Shown one piece after another: positions 30,931 to 38,641 of a stretch of 46,256 nucleotides of DNA; within the stretch, counting starts at the first letter, position 1; every line of letters starts with the position of its first letter. The DNA is taken from contig DASTZI010000430.1 in the NCBI GenBank assembly GCA_035764385.1, forward strand, positions 1 through 46,256, written 5' to 3'. Source of the DNA: Gp6-AA40 sp035764385 (GTDB lineage: Bacteria; Acidobacteriota; Vicinamibacteria; Vicinamibacterales; UBA2999). The notes below the pieces were generated by a model that made no database searches, was not told the origin of the DNA, and was given only the letters and a program-made list of their open reading frames with translations. Both the position numbers and the translations under genes were made by a program.

Positions 30931-32586
30931 ATGGCCCCTACGACGAGCCTCAACGCCGACTACGTTCGCATTCAGATCGGCCGCGCACAGACGCGTTCCA
31001 TGATCATCTCGGCGCGCGGCATCGTCGCTGCGGAGAGCCCGCTTGCGGCGCAGGCGGGCGCGGTGGTGCTGGCGCGCGGCGGCCATGCGGTCGATGCAGT
31101 CATTGCCGCCAATGCCGTGATGGGCGTCGTCGCGCCGATGATGAATGGAATCGGGGGCGATCTCTTTGCCATCGTGCAGGACGCACGAACCGGTGGTCTG
31201 TACGGCCTCAACGCGAGCGGATGGTCGCCGGCTGCGCTGACGATCGAGCTGCTGAACGCGCGGGGCCACAGTTCGATGCCGCAGCATGGCATTCACCCCG
31301 TCACCGTACCTGGCGCCGTCGCGGGGTGGATGGCACTGCACGACAAGTTCGGACGTGTGTCACTCGAGGTGGCGCTCTCGGCAGCCATTGCGCATGCGGC
31401 GGACGGCTTTCCCGTGTCCGAGATCACCGCGCTCGAATGGGCTGGAGCGATGCCGTTGCTGCGCACGGATGCCAACGCCATTCGAACCTATTTGCCTAAC
31501 GGAGAGGCGCCCGACGCCGGCGAGCTGTTTCGAAATCCGGATCTCGCCCGCTCGCTCGGCGCCATCGCGCGCGATGGCGGCGATGCCTTCTATCGCGGCG
31601 AGGTGGCGCAGCGCATCCTCCGCTGCAGCGCGGAGCACGGCGGCGTCCACACGGCGGCCGACCTTGCCGAGTACAAGCCGGAATGGGTCACACCGCTGAC
31701 GACGAATTACCGCGGCTGGGACGTCTACGAAATCCCTCCGAACAGCCAGGGAATCGCCGCCCTCATCATGCTGAACATGCTGGAGAGCTTTCCTGTCGCC
31801 GAGTACGGCCGCGCCACGGCCGATTCGCTGCACGTGATGATTGAGGCAAAGAAGCTTGCCTACGCGGATATGCAGCGGCACATCGGCGATCCTCGCTTCT
31901 CGCAGATTCCCGTGGAGGCGCTGCTCTCGAAAGCGTATGCGGGGGAGCGCGCGCGCCTGATCGATCCGTGCCGCGCAAATACGAGTGTCGATGCCGGTCA
32001 ACTGCCGCTACACGCCAGCGATACGACGTATCTGTGCGCCGTCGACGGTGAAGGCAATATCGCGTCGCTCATTCAAAGCAATTTCGCGACGTTCGGATCG
32101 GCGGTCGTCCCCGAAGGTGCCGGATTCGTGCTCCAGAATCGCGGCGGCCTGTTCAACTTCGATCGGCATCACCCCAACGCGCTCGCGCCGAGAAAACGCC
32201 CGCTGCAGACGGTAATCCCGGCGTTCATGAAGCGCGATCATCTCAGCATCGGATTCGGCGTCATGGGAGGCTGGAACCAGCCGCAGGCGCACGTCCAGGT
32301 CATCTCCAACATCGTGGACCATGGCCTCAACGTCCAGCAGGCGCTCGAGGCTCCTCGCTTCGTGAAGCTGACATTCCCCGGCACGGACGTGATGATGGAA
32401 TCGCGATTCCCGTCCGAGGTTCGAGCGGACCTGGAACGGCGGGGTCATCAGATCGATCTGCAGGGTGACTTCTCGAACATGATGGGCGGGGGACAAGCGG
32501 TCATGCACGACGCACGCGCCAAAGTGAATTACGGCGGATCCGACCCACGCAAAGACGGCGCAGCGATTCCCCAACCAATCCTATGA
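30931..32586 (+). CDS. Gamma-glutamyltransferase family protein
   Basis: A 551-residue Ntn-hydrolase of the gamma-glutamyltransferase family, which self-cleaves and then acts on gamma-glutamyl bonds of compounds such as glutathione. The mature N-terminal nucleophile is Thr365 in ASDTTYLCAVD, and the downstream LQNRGGLFNFD and the GGGQAVMHDARAK tail are conserved. The N-terminal half has GGHAVDAVIAANAVMGVVAPMMNGIGGDLFAIV. No signal peptide from ATG 30931, although most bacterial members are periplasmic, so a cytoplasmic role is possible. It is divergent from the HTTM gene over 58 bases. Followed by an 8-base-period palindrome before the MFS gene. Confidence 0.93.
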   Translation: MAPTTSLNADYVRIQIGRAQTRSMIISARGIVAAESPLAAQAGAVVLARGGHAVDAVIAANAVMGVVAPMMNGIGGDLFAIVQDARTGGLYGLNASGWSPAALTIELLNARGHSSMPQHGIHPVTVPGAVAGWMALHDKFGRVSLEVALSAAIAHAADGFPVSEITALEWAGAMPLLRTDANAIRTYLPNGEAPDAGELFRNPDLARSLGAIARDGGDAFYRGEVAQRILRCSAEHGGVHTAADLAEYKPEWVTPLTTNYRGWDVYEIPPNSQGIAALIMLNMLESFPVAEYGRATADSLHVMIEAKKLAYADMQRHIGDPRFSQIPVEALLSKAYAGERARLIDPCRANTSVDAGQLPLHASDTTYLCAVDGEGNIASLIQSNFATFGSAVVPEGAGFVLQNRGGLFNFDRHHPNALAPRKRPLQTVIPAFMKRDHLSIGFGVMGGWNQPQAHVQVISNIVDHGLNVQQALEAPRFVKLTFPGTDVMMESRFPSEVRADLERRGHQIDLQGDFSNMMGGGQAVMHDARAKVNYGGSDPRKDGAAIPQPIL

Positions 32587-32607
32587 GCCAATCCTCGAAT
32601 TGCCGCT

Positions 32608-32676
32608 ACGGGCCGCAGAGACTCAGAGACGCAGAGAAATTTCTGGCCTCTGAGTCTCCAAGTCTCTGAGGCCCGT
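32608..32676. repeat. Palindrome with 8-base period (CAGAGACN)
   Basis: GCAGAGAC, TCAGAGAC and GCAGAGAA on the left face CTGAGTCT, CCAAGTCT and CTGAGGCC on the right. The ends ACGGGCC (32608-32614) and GGCCCGT (32670-32676) pair exactly. It has the two-inverted-arm architecture of the heptad palindromes but with an 8-base unit, and it fills the gap between two same-strand genes. Confidence 0.75.
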
Positions 32677-32683
32677 GCCACCG

Positions 32684-33973
32684 ATGCGTTCGCGCTGGAT
32701 TCAGCTGCTGCTCGGTCTCGTCTGCATGATCGTGATTTCGAGTCCGCAGTATGTCTGGACGTTGTTTACGACCCCACTGATGACAACGCTGCAGGCGACG
32801 CTGGCGCAGATTCAGATCACCTTTTCGATCCTCATCGTTATCCAGACGTTCCTTGCGCCCTGTCAGGGGCTCCTCGTCGACCGCTTTGGTCCGCGTGCGC
32901 TCCTCTCCGTCGGCGGCGCACTCACGGGAGTGAGCTGGGTGCTTGCCGCGCGTACGACGACGCTGACCGGTCTGTATCTCACCTATGGACTCCTCGGTGG
33001 CATTGGGACCGGGATTGTCTACGTCGGAGTGATCGGACACATGGTGCAGTGGTTTCCCGACCGCCGTGGCTTTGCGACCGGCGTTGTCGCGGCGGGCTAT
33101 GGGATGGGGGCGCTCCTGACCACCTTTCCGATTGCCGAGCTGCTGAAGGTATCGGGCTACCAGCAGGCGCTTGTCAGGTACGGATGGATTTTCGTCGCCG
33201 TCGGCGTGCTGGCCGCGCAGGGTTTGCGAACGGCATCGGCAAATCCCAAAACCAAAATCCCGAATCCCAAATCCCAAGCGGGAGCCCGTAGCCTGGAGCC
33301 GGGAGCCGGTCACGATGTCCGTCCGACCGAAATGCTGCGCACGCCCATCTTCTGGCTGATGTTCGTGATGATGACGATGATGTCGACGGCGGGGCTGATG
33401 GTGACCTCGCAGATGGCGGCGTTCACGCGCGACTTCGGCATGGCGAACGCGATCGTCTTCGGGCTGCCGCTGCTGCCGCTGGCACTCTCCGTCGACCGCG
33501 TGATGAACGGCGTCACCCGTCCGTTCTTCGGCTGGTTGTCGGATCGCATCGGGCGCGAGAACACGATGGTAATCGCGTTCAGCCTTGAAGGGACCGCGAT
33601 GACGTTGTGGCTCCTGACGCGTTCGCATCCGGCGCTGTTTGTCATCCTGTCCGGCGTCGTGCTGTTTGGCTGGGGAGAAATCTTCTCGTTGTTCCCGTCG
33701 ACACTGACCGACACGTACGGAACGAAGTACGCGACCACCAACTACGGGTTTCTGTATATGGCGCAGGGTATCGGGTCGGTGCTCGGCGGTCCGGTCGCGG
33801 CGGTGCTGCACGATGCCTATGGGTCGTGGATGCCGGTCTTCGCGATCATCATCGTGATGAACTTTGCGACGGCGCTGCTCGCCGGCCTCATGCTGAAGCC
33901 GATGCGGCGCCGGTGGCTGATTGCCGCGACGATCAGCGGGGCAGGTGCTGCGCGAGCCATTCCCGCGCGGTGA
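32684..33973 (+). CDS. MFS transporter (OFA/oxalate-formate antiporter-like)
   Basis: A 429-residue, 12-helix major facilitator. Helices begin at WIQLLLGLVCMIVI, and the loop LVDRFGPRALLSVGG is the MFS motif A between helices 2 and 3; the second half repeats it as FGWLSDRIGRENTMVI. The arrangement resembles the oxalate/formate antiporter group, but the substrate is uncertain. The central cytoplasmic loop (between helices 6 and 7, about residues 187-210) is coded by a heptad array, giving ANPKTKIPNPKSQ and ARSLEPGAG. ATG 32684 is used; an in-frame GTG at 32675 lies in the preceding palindrome. Its end overlaps the convergent esterase gene by 41 bases. Confidence 0.92.
   Translation: MRSRWIQLLLGLVCMIVISSPQYVWTLFTTPLMTTLQATLAQIQITFSILIVIQTFLAPCQGLLVDRFGPRALLSVGGALTGVSWVLAARTTTLTGLYLTYGLLGGIGTGIVYVGVIGHMVQWFPDRRGFATGVVAAGYGMGALLTTFPIAELLKVSGYQQALVRYGWIFVAVGVLAAQGLRTASANPKTKIPNPKSQAGARSLEPGAGHDVRPTEMLRTPIFWLMFVMMTMMSTAGLMVTSQMAAFTRDFGMANAIVFGLPLLPLALSVDRVMNGVTRPFFGWLSDRIGRENTMVIAFSLEGTAMTLWLLTRSHPALFVILSGVVLFGWGEIFSLFPSTLTDTYGTKYATTNYGFLYMAQGIGSVLGGPVAAVLHDAYGSWMPVFAIIIVMNFATALLAGLMLKPMRRRWLIAATISGAGAARAIPAR
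33242..33309. repeat. Two-part heptad array inside the MFS gene
   Basis: AATCCCA-type units (33242-33275) run into GGGAGCC, CGTAGCC, TGGAGCC and GGGAGCC (33281-33308), all with a 7-base period and in frame. Two unrelated heptad types are thus joined in one element; the second type also occurs at 16248-16261. Confidence 0.85.
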
Positions 33974-34550
33974 TCACGTCGCGATCCGTCAGCTCGTGAC
34001 CGGCATGCTGCCACGAGACGGTCACATCGGCGCCCGCCGACCGCAACAGCGCAGCGAGACGTTCGGTCTCTTCGCCTGATACGAGCGGATCGCTCCTGCC
34101 ATTGGACAGCAACACGGGTGTCGCGGGCAGCTTCGGGAGTGCGTCCGGTATCAGCGGCACCATCGCGCGAAAGAGCACCGCACCCCCGAGCGCGTCGGGG
34201 CGCAGGAGCAGCAACGCGGCGGCCATGTTCGCGCCGTTCGAGAAGCCGACCGCAGTGAGGTCATTCGTCGAAAACCCGTATTTCGCGGCTGCAGAGACGA
34301 TGAAGTCTGCGAGCTCCTGAGATCGGCGCTTCAAATCATCGATATCGAAGACGCCCTCGGCCAGTCGTCGGAAAAAACGCGGCATGCCGCGCTCGAGCAC
34401 CTGACCGCGCGGGCTCAGCACGCCGGCACCGGGCAGTAGCGCGTCCGCCAGCGACACGAGAGCGTGCTCGTTGCCGCCGGTCCCGTGCAGCATGAGCAGG
34501 ACTGGACCGCCAGGTTCCACCGGCGGCGTGTAGACGTGGATGAAGTCCAT
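33933..34550 (-). CDS. Carboxylesterase/phospholipase-like alpha/beta hydrolase (MhqD-like)
   Basis: A 205-residue serine hydrolase. The oxyanion region is LMLHGTGGNEH, the nucleophile is Ser104 (GFSNGA), the acid is probably the Asp in SNGRSDPLVSG and the His lies in QHAGHELT near residue 185. It belongs to the group with bacterial MhqD and YpfH-type esterases. In Bacillus, MhqD and the ring-cleaving dioxygenase MhqO are induced by methylhydroquinone; a dioxygenase of that kind lies about 400 bases further on. It is divergent from the YCII gene. It overlaps the end of the MFS gene by 41 bases. Confidence 0.88.
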   Translation of the reverse strand: MDFIHVYTPPVEPGGPVLLMLHGTGGNEHALVSLADALLPGAGVLSPRGQVLERGMPRFFRRLAEGVFDIDDLKRRSQELADFIVSAAAKYGFSTNDLTAVGFSNGANMAAALLLLRPDALGGAVLFRAMVPLIPDALPKLPATPVLLSNGRSDPLVSGEETERLAALLRSAGADVTVSWQHAGHELTDRDVITAREWLAQHLPR

Positions 34551-34578
34551 TAGTTATCTGTGTGTTCAATCATTCGAA

Positions 34579-34643
34579 ACGATCCGAACGACTATAGAAC
34601 GATTCGAACGACCCGAACGGCCCGCACGACCCGAACGGCTCTA
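34579..34643. repeat. 9-base-period array in a divergent promoter region (ACGAYYCGA)
   Basis: ACGATCCGA, ACGACTATAGA (11 bases), ACGATTCGA, ACGACCCGA, ACGGCCCGC, ACGACCCGA and ACGGCTCTA run through the 104-base gap between the esterase (start 34550) and YCII (start 34655). TATAGA inside the variant unit could serve as a -10 element. Nothing else was found in the gap. Confidence 0.75.
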
Positions 34644-34654
34644 CTCTGACGAGC

Positions 34655-34942
34655 ATGTTCGTCATCGAGCTCACCTACACGGCGCCGCTCAAGGACATCG
34701 ACGCGAGCATGCCGGCGCACATGAAGTTCCTAAAGAAATACTACGCGGCGGGAACATTTCTCGTCTCGGGTCGCAAGATTCCTCGCGACGGCGGAATCAT
34801 CCTGGCGGTGGGCGACAGTCGCGAACAGATCGAAGCGATCGCGCGCGAGGATCCCTTCCATGCGCGAGGATTGGCCGATGTTCGGGTCATCGAGTTCCGA
34901 GCGAGCCAGCGCTCAGACGCGTTTCAGAAATTGATCGGCTAG
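34655..34942 (+). CDS. YCII family protein
   Basis: A 95-residue ferredoxin-like-fold protein. The family pattern is clear: MFVIELTYTAPL, then AHMKFLKKYYAAGTFLVSG and DPFHARGLADVRVIEF. The conserved His22 and Asp66 are the pair proposed to be catalytic in YCII proteins, whose reactions include dehalogenation-like lyase steps on aromatic compounds in a few cases. No signal peptide. It lies between the esterase and the ring-cleaving dioxygenase, which suggests a role with aromatic compounds; this is inference from position. Confidence 0.88.
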   Translation: MFVIELTYTAPLKDIDASMPAHMKFLKKYYAAGTFLVSGRKIPRDGGIILAVGDSREQIEAIAREDPFHARGLADVRVIEFRASQRSDAFQKLIG

Positions 34943-34961
34943 TGAACCACCCGAACGGTGA

Positions 34962-35909
34962 TCACGCCGGCGCGTGCATCTTCAGCGGCGGCAGAACTTC
35001 TTCGATGCGCGGCCGCGCGGGCTCCAGCCACGGCGGCAACACCAGCGTTTCGCCCAGATGTGCCGCATCTTCGTCGACCGCGAAGCCCGGGCCGTCGGTC
35101 GCCAGCTCGAACAGCACGCCACCAGGCTCCTTGAAGTAGACCGATTTGAACCAGAAGCGATCGATCACTGGGGTGGGATGGTGACCAGACGCTTCCACCC
35201 GTGATCGCATCTCGTGCTGATGCTCCTCGTCATCCACGCGCCACGCGAGATGGTGGACCGACCCGACACCCCACGCGCCGCGTCGGCCTTCGGGCGTCTC
35301 CCGTACATCCAGGACGCCGGCAGAACCGCTGAACCCGTACCGAACGAGGCCGTTCTCTTCCCCGAGCCGTTCAAAGCCCAGGACGTCGGTGACGAAACTC
35401 TCCGTCGTCTCGGCGTCGCGCTCCCACACCTGCGCACCATAGAGACCTCGGACCTGTCGCTCCTTCGGAACGCTGCTGCCGTCCCACGGCGTGAAGTTGC
35501 GCGACGGCACCTTCCCTGGCTCGACGAGCGCCACCTTCAGCCCATGCGGATCGATCAACGGCAGCACACGGTCGCCGAAGCGACGCTCGATGGCGCCAAT
35601 CGCCACGCCGTACTTCTCGAGCCGCGATCCCCAGAAATCGAGACTGCCGGCGGGAACCTCCAGCGCCACCTCCACGGCAAGTCCGTGTCCGATCCGCGGC
35701 GGCGCCATCTCCGTCCATGGGAAGAACGTCAGATCCGATCCGGGATGTCCCTCTGCGTCCGCGTAGAACAGGTGATATGTGCCAGGGTCGTCCTGGTTGA
35801 CCGATTTCTTCACGAGACGCATGCCGACAATGCCGGCGTAGAAATCGAGATTCTGCTGTGCGGGTCCCGCGATCGCGGTGATGTGATGAAGTCCGTTGAC
35901 GCCGTCCAT
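34962..35909 (-). CDS. VOC-fold ring-cleaving dioxygenase (MhqO-like)
   Basis: A 315-residue extradiol-type dioxygenase with two VOC modules (about 5-135 and 148-265). Predicted iron ligands are the His in GLHHITAI, the His in SVHHLAWRV and the Glu in GGVLFELATD. Family members such as Bacillus MhqO open the ring of hydroquinones and catechol-like compounds. It is translated from ATG 35909, only 3 bases after the stop of the upstream MBL-fold gene on the same strand, forming a two-gene operon. The proximity of an MhqD-like esterase and a YCII protein supports an aromatic-detoxification cluster, although the substrate is not known. Confidence 0.9.
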   Translation of the reverse strand: MDGVNGLHHITAIAGPAQQNLDFYAGIVGMRLVKKSVNQDDPGTYHLFYADAEGHPGSDLTFFPWTEMAPPRIGHGLAVEVALEVPAGSLDFWGSRLEKYGVAIGAIERRFGDRVLPLIDPHGLKVALVEPGKVPSRNFTPWDGSSVPKERQVRGLYGAQVWERDAETTESFVTDVLGFERLGEENGLVRYGFSGSAGVLDVRETPEGRRGAWGVGSVHHLAWRVDDEEHQHEMRSRVEASGHHPTPVIDRFWFKSVYFKEPGGVLFELATDGPGFAVDEDAAHLGETLVLPPWLEPARPRIEEVLPPLKMHAPA

Positions 35910-35912
35910 AAG

Positions 35913-36776
35913 CTAATCGTAATAGCTTGGCGACTTCTTCAGCTTCGAATTTCCATTGACGTCGTGCTGGATCCATAGCTGAGCGTGAGCCCGAGTCAAA
36001 AATGCTTCGATGGAGGCACGAGACGCGGCGCTCTGCTCGCGGTCGAATTCGGTGGTGGGCACTTTCTTCAGCGTCCGCTCTTCGGGGTAGTGATACAGGT
36101 CGCCACTGAGCACCACGGGCCCGGTGTTCGCGAGGTTTACGAACAACACCTGATGACCAGGCGAGTGGCCCGGCGCACTTTTGATGACCACTTTGCCATC
36201 GCCAAATACGTCGTGGTCCGCCGTCGTGATCAATGTCGTCTTGCTGCTTTTCAGCGCGCTGAAATTCGCCGGCTCGGTTCGGGGCGATGGTGGCTCCGAG
36301 AACATCATGTCGCGCTCGACTTTTCGTACGAGCCACGTCGCGCGGGCGAACAGGTTGGCGTTGCCTATGTGGTCCCAATGAAAATGCGAAAACGACAGAT
36401 ACGTGATGTCGGACGGCGCGTAGCCGACGTCGTTGAGCTGCGTCTCGAGCTTCCTCGCGGCCGACGCATACCCCCGCAGCGTGCCCGGTGTGTCCGACGC
36501 GATCAACCGATCCGGCACGACGCCAACGTCCCACATCAGCGTGCCCTTCGGGTGCGCGACAAGGAAGCAAGGGACTGACATCACATTCGTTGCGATCTCA
36601 GCCCTCGTCAGCTGGTACGGAGAGATGTCGACGATGTCGAGCTTTCCGCAGTCGAACACGTACAGCCGGACGGAGGACGGCGGCTGCGCCTTGCGCGGCT
36701 GTGCCCCTTGCAACGCCGAATTGCAAAGGAGGCCGACCGCCGCGAGCAGGATCAGGCTGCGAACTCGTGACTTCAT
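35913..36776 (-). CDS. Exported metallo-beta-lactamase-fold hydrolase (N-acyl homoserine lactonase family)
   Basis: A 287-residue exported zinc hydrolase. Residues 1-24 form a signal peptide. The MBL motif HFHWDH (131-136) is intact, and the region MWDVGVVPDRLIASDTPGTL is like that in the N-acyl homoserine lactonase subgroup (AttM/AiiB-like), so it may open lactone rings such as quorum signals; lactones from ring cleavage are an alternative. The downstream His and Asp ligands are in GHSPGHQVLF and VLSGDLYHYP. It is the first gene of an operon with the ring-cleaving dioxygenase and is divergent from the STAS-like gene across 79 bases. Confidence 0.88.
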   Translation of the reverse strand: MKSRVRSLILLAAVGLLCNSALQGAQPRKAQPPSSVRLYVFDCGKLDIVDISPYQLTRAEIATNVMSVPCFLVAHPKGTLMWDVGVVPDRLIASDTPGTLRGYASAARKLETQLNDVGYAPSDITYLSFSHFHWDHIGNANLFARATWLVRKVERDMMFSEPPSPRTEPANFSALKSSKTTLITTADHDVFGDGKVVIKSAPGHSPGHQVLFVNLANTGPVVLSGDLYHYPEERTLKKVPTTEFDREQSAASRASIEAFLTRAHAQLWIQHDVNGNSKLKKSPSYYD

Positions 36777-36855
36777 AACACGCCTTCAGGCACATTCCCG
36801 TTGTCGGGATGCACAGTGTATAAGCACGCGGGTCAGGCGTCGCACTGGTTTCGGT

Positions 36856-37308
36856 ATGATGCGTGCTCGGATGCGCGGAAACGTGGAGCTGGGGCAACGT
36901 GCATACGGGCCGGAGGCGACCCGTGAAGAGAGCGAGGCGATTGCCGAGAGGGTATCGGTCATTGACGAGCGGATCTTGTTCCTGCGCGAGCTGCCGATTC
37001 AATCCCCCTTCTCTGTCAATCTGATGTTCGATCGAATCGACACGCTCGCGGGCGAATGGGATCGATTTGCCTACGTCGCGGACCTGACCGAGGCGAAGCG
37101 TCCCGGCCCGGAAACGCGGGCTGCACTAAAAGCCCGGGTTCTCCGCATCAGCCCGCATGTCACACACGTTGCTGTCGTGGTTGGAAACAACCTGATCATG
37201 CGCGCGATGGCACGGCTGTTTGCTTACGGCATGGGGTTGACGAGTGTGAGCCTTCACGCGACGCGCGCCGAGGCGTTCGAGGAGGTCCGGCGTGCCATGG
37301 GGCGGTAG
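36856..37308 (+). CDS. STAS-like small protein, upstream of a histidine kinase
   Basis: A 150-residue soluble protein. The region FSVNLMFDRIDTLAGEWDRFAYVADLTEAKRPGPETRAALKARV, then SPHVTHVAVVVGNNLIMRAMARLFAYGMGLTSVSLHATRAEAFEEVRRAM, has the alternating strand-helix look of a STAS or SpoIIAA-like fold, with a possible phospho-acceptor region at about 75-82. Confidence in the family is moderate. ATG 36856 follows a weak context; the ATG three bases later is an alternative. The histidine kinase starts 17 bases inside its 3' end with GGAGG 6 bases before that GTG, so the two genes are translationally coupled. Confidence 0.65.
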   Translation: MMRARMRGNVELGQRAYGPEATREESEAIAERVSVIDERILFLRELPIQSPFSVNLMFDRIDTLAGEWDRFAYVADLTEAKRPGPETRAALKARVLRISPHVTHVAVVVGNNLIMRAMARLFAYGMGLTSVSLHATRAEAFEEVRRAMGR

Positions 37309-38233
37309 CAAGGCGACCGATCGGATTCTCATGCACCTGGCGGAAATTGGCGCCGGTCGATGCACGATTACTGACGACATCGTCGTCGCCGAGCCGGACC
37401 CAGAGATGAGCCAGGTACTGATGGGCCTGCTCGTCCTGCATGAGGATCTGAGCTACGCCAGCCGCCAGCGTACCGAGGCGGAAATGGCGTTGCGGGTTGT
37501 GGCTGAAGAGCGCGAGCGTTTGCTCGAGGACCGGCGGCAGGCAGTTGAGGCACGCGACCAGTTTCTGGCGGTCGCGGCGCACGAACTGCGCACGCCGCTC
37601 ACGACGCTGAGCTTGCTCGCCGATCATCTGATTGCCACGCAGACTCCCAACCGCGTTGCCGATTCCGGCGCGGCGGAAATCCTGAAGCACCACTTGGGGC
37701 GCCTCAAGCGTCAGGTCGAGCGTCTGACGGCGTTGGTCGTCGAGATGCTGGACATCTCGCGTATCACCAGAGGTCACCTCGACCTGGTTCCCGGCCCGGT
37801 CGATCTGCGCGATGTGGTGCACGAGGTTCTCGACCGCTTCGATCTCGAGATCAGGCGACGCGATGTCACCGTCAAAGTGGACGCACCCGACCCAGTGCGG
37901 GGGACTTGGGATGCGGCCCACATCGATCAGGTCGTAACGAACCTTTTCTCGAACGCTCTCAAGTACGGGGCTGGACAGCCCATCGAGGTCTCCGTCCGCG
38001 CCGAAACGTCGCACGCCGTCATCGTCGTACGCGATCACGGCGTCGGGATCCCGGACGATGAACAACGCAAGATCTTCGGTCCCTTCACCCGCGCGGTCGC
38101 CGCGAAGCATCACGAGGGGCTGGGCCTTGGTCTGTGGGTCGCGTATCAAATCGTGCAGGCAAGTGGCGGCCGCATCAAAGTCGACAGTCGGCCAGAGGAA
38201 GGCTCGACATTCACGGTGGAACTGCCCTTGTGA
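37292..38233 (+). CDS. Soluble histidine kinase
   Basis: A 313-residue kinase without membrane segments. An acidic N-terminal part (about 25-60) leads to a coiled coil (RQRTEAEMALRVVAEERERLLEDRRQAVEARDQF) and then HisKA, with phospho-accepting His97 in AAHELRTPL. The ATPase domain has DQVVTNLFSNALKYG (N box), DHGVGIPDD (G1), IFGPFTRAV (F box) and GLGLGLWVA (G2). It may sense a cytoplasmic signal or receive it from the STAS-like partner. GTG 37292 has GGAGG 6 bases upstream. Its TGA overlaps the response regulator GTG (GTGA), giving a three-gene coupled module. Confidence 0.95.
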   Translation: MPWGGSKATDRILMHLAEIGAGRCTITDDIVVAEPDPEMSQVLMGLLVLHEDLSYASRQRTEAEMALRVVAEERERLLEDRRQAVEARDQFLAVAAHELRTPLTTLSLLADHLIATQTPNRVADSGAAEILKHHLGRLKRQVERLTALVVEMLDISRITRGHLDLVPGPVDLRDVVHEVLDRFDLEIRRRDVTVKVDAPDPVRGTWDAAHIDQVVTNLFSNALKYGAGQPIEVSVRAETSHAVIVVRDHGVGIPDDEQRKIFGPFTRAVAAKHHEGLGLGLWVAYQIVQASGGRIKVDSRPEEGSTFTVELPL

Positions 38234-38610
38234 GTCCGGCAACCGGCCAACCCCTGATGATCATCGACGACGATGACGACCTGCGAGAGGCGCTCGTGGA
38301 TGTCATGTCTGCACAAGGGTACGAAGTCGCAGCCTTCGCAGACGCGCGGGTGGCGCTCGCTGCGCTTGAGGAAGGCCGGACCCCTTTTCTCATCCTGCTG
38401 GATCTCATGATGCCGGGCATGTCGGGTTGGGAGTTCCGCGCCGCTCAGCTCGCGAACCCGAAGCTCCTCTCCATCCCGGTCGTGGTGGTGACCGCCGCGA
38501 ACATGGTGAGCGACGGTGTTCACACGCTCTCGGACGTCGAGATTCTGCGCAAGCCCTTCGACGTGAGTACGCTGTTGACTACCGCCGCCCGATACGCCGC
38601 CGCCTCGTGA
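38230..38610 (+). CDS. Single-domain response regulator
   Basis: A 126-residue receiver domain with no output domain. Phospho-acceptor Asp58 lies in LLDLMMPGMSG, the acidic pair in IIDDDDDLRE, the Thr in VVTAAN and the conserved Lys in ILRKPFD (about 108). It is probably phosphorylated by the kinase just upstream, with which it overlaps by four bases. Without an output domain it would pass phosphate onward or act by protein contact; CheY-like and phosphorelay roles are both possible. Confidence 0.95.
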   Translation: MSPATGQPLMIIDDDDDLREALVDVMSAQGYEVAAFADARVALAALEEGRTPFLILLDLMMPGMSGWEFRAAQLANPKLLSIPVVVVTAANMVSDGVHTLSDVEILRKPFDVSTLLTTAARYAAAS

Positions 38611-38641
38611 GCCCGCGCCTCGCCTTGCGGGAGGTGTTCCT

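Noticed and set aside
5204..33309. Heptad arrays as assembly or sequencing artefacts
   Set aside because: Units differ by locus and several are in frame in essential-looking genes, so artefact is unlikely.
32606..33811. 401-residue minus-strand frame
   Set aside because: Antisense to the MFS transporter, with strong Arg/Gln/His bias.
35371..36570. 399-residue minus-strand frame in another register
   Set aside because: Overlaps two recognised minus-strand genes in a different frame; no motifs.
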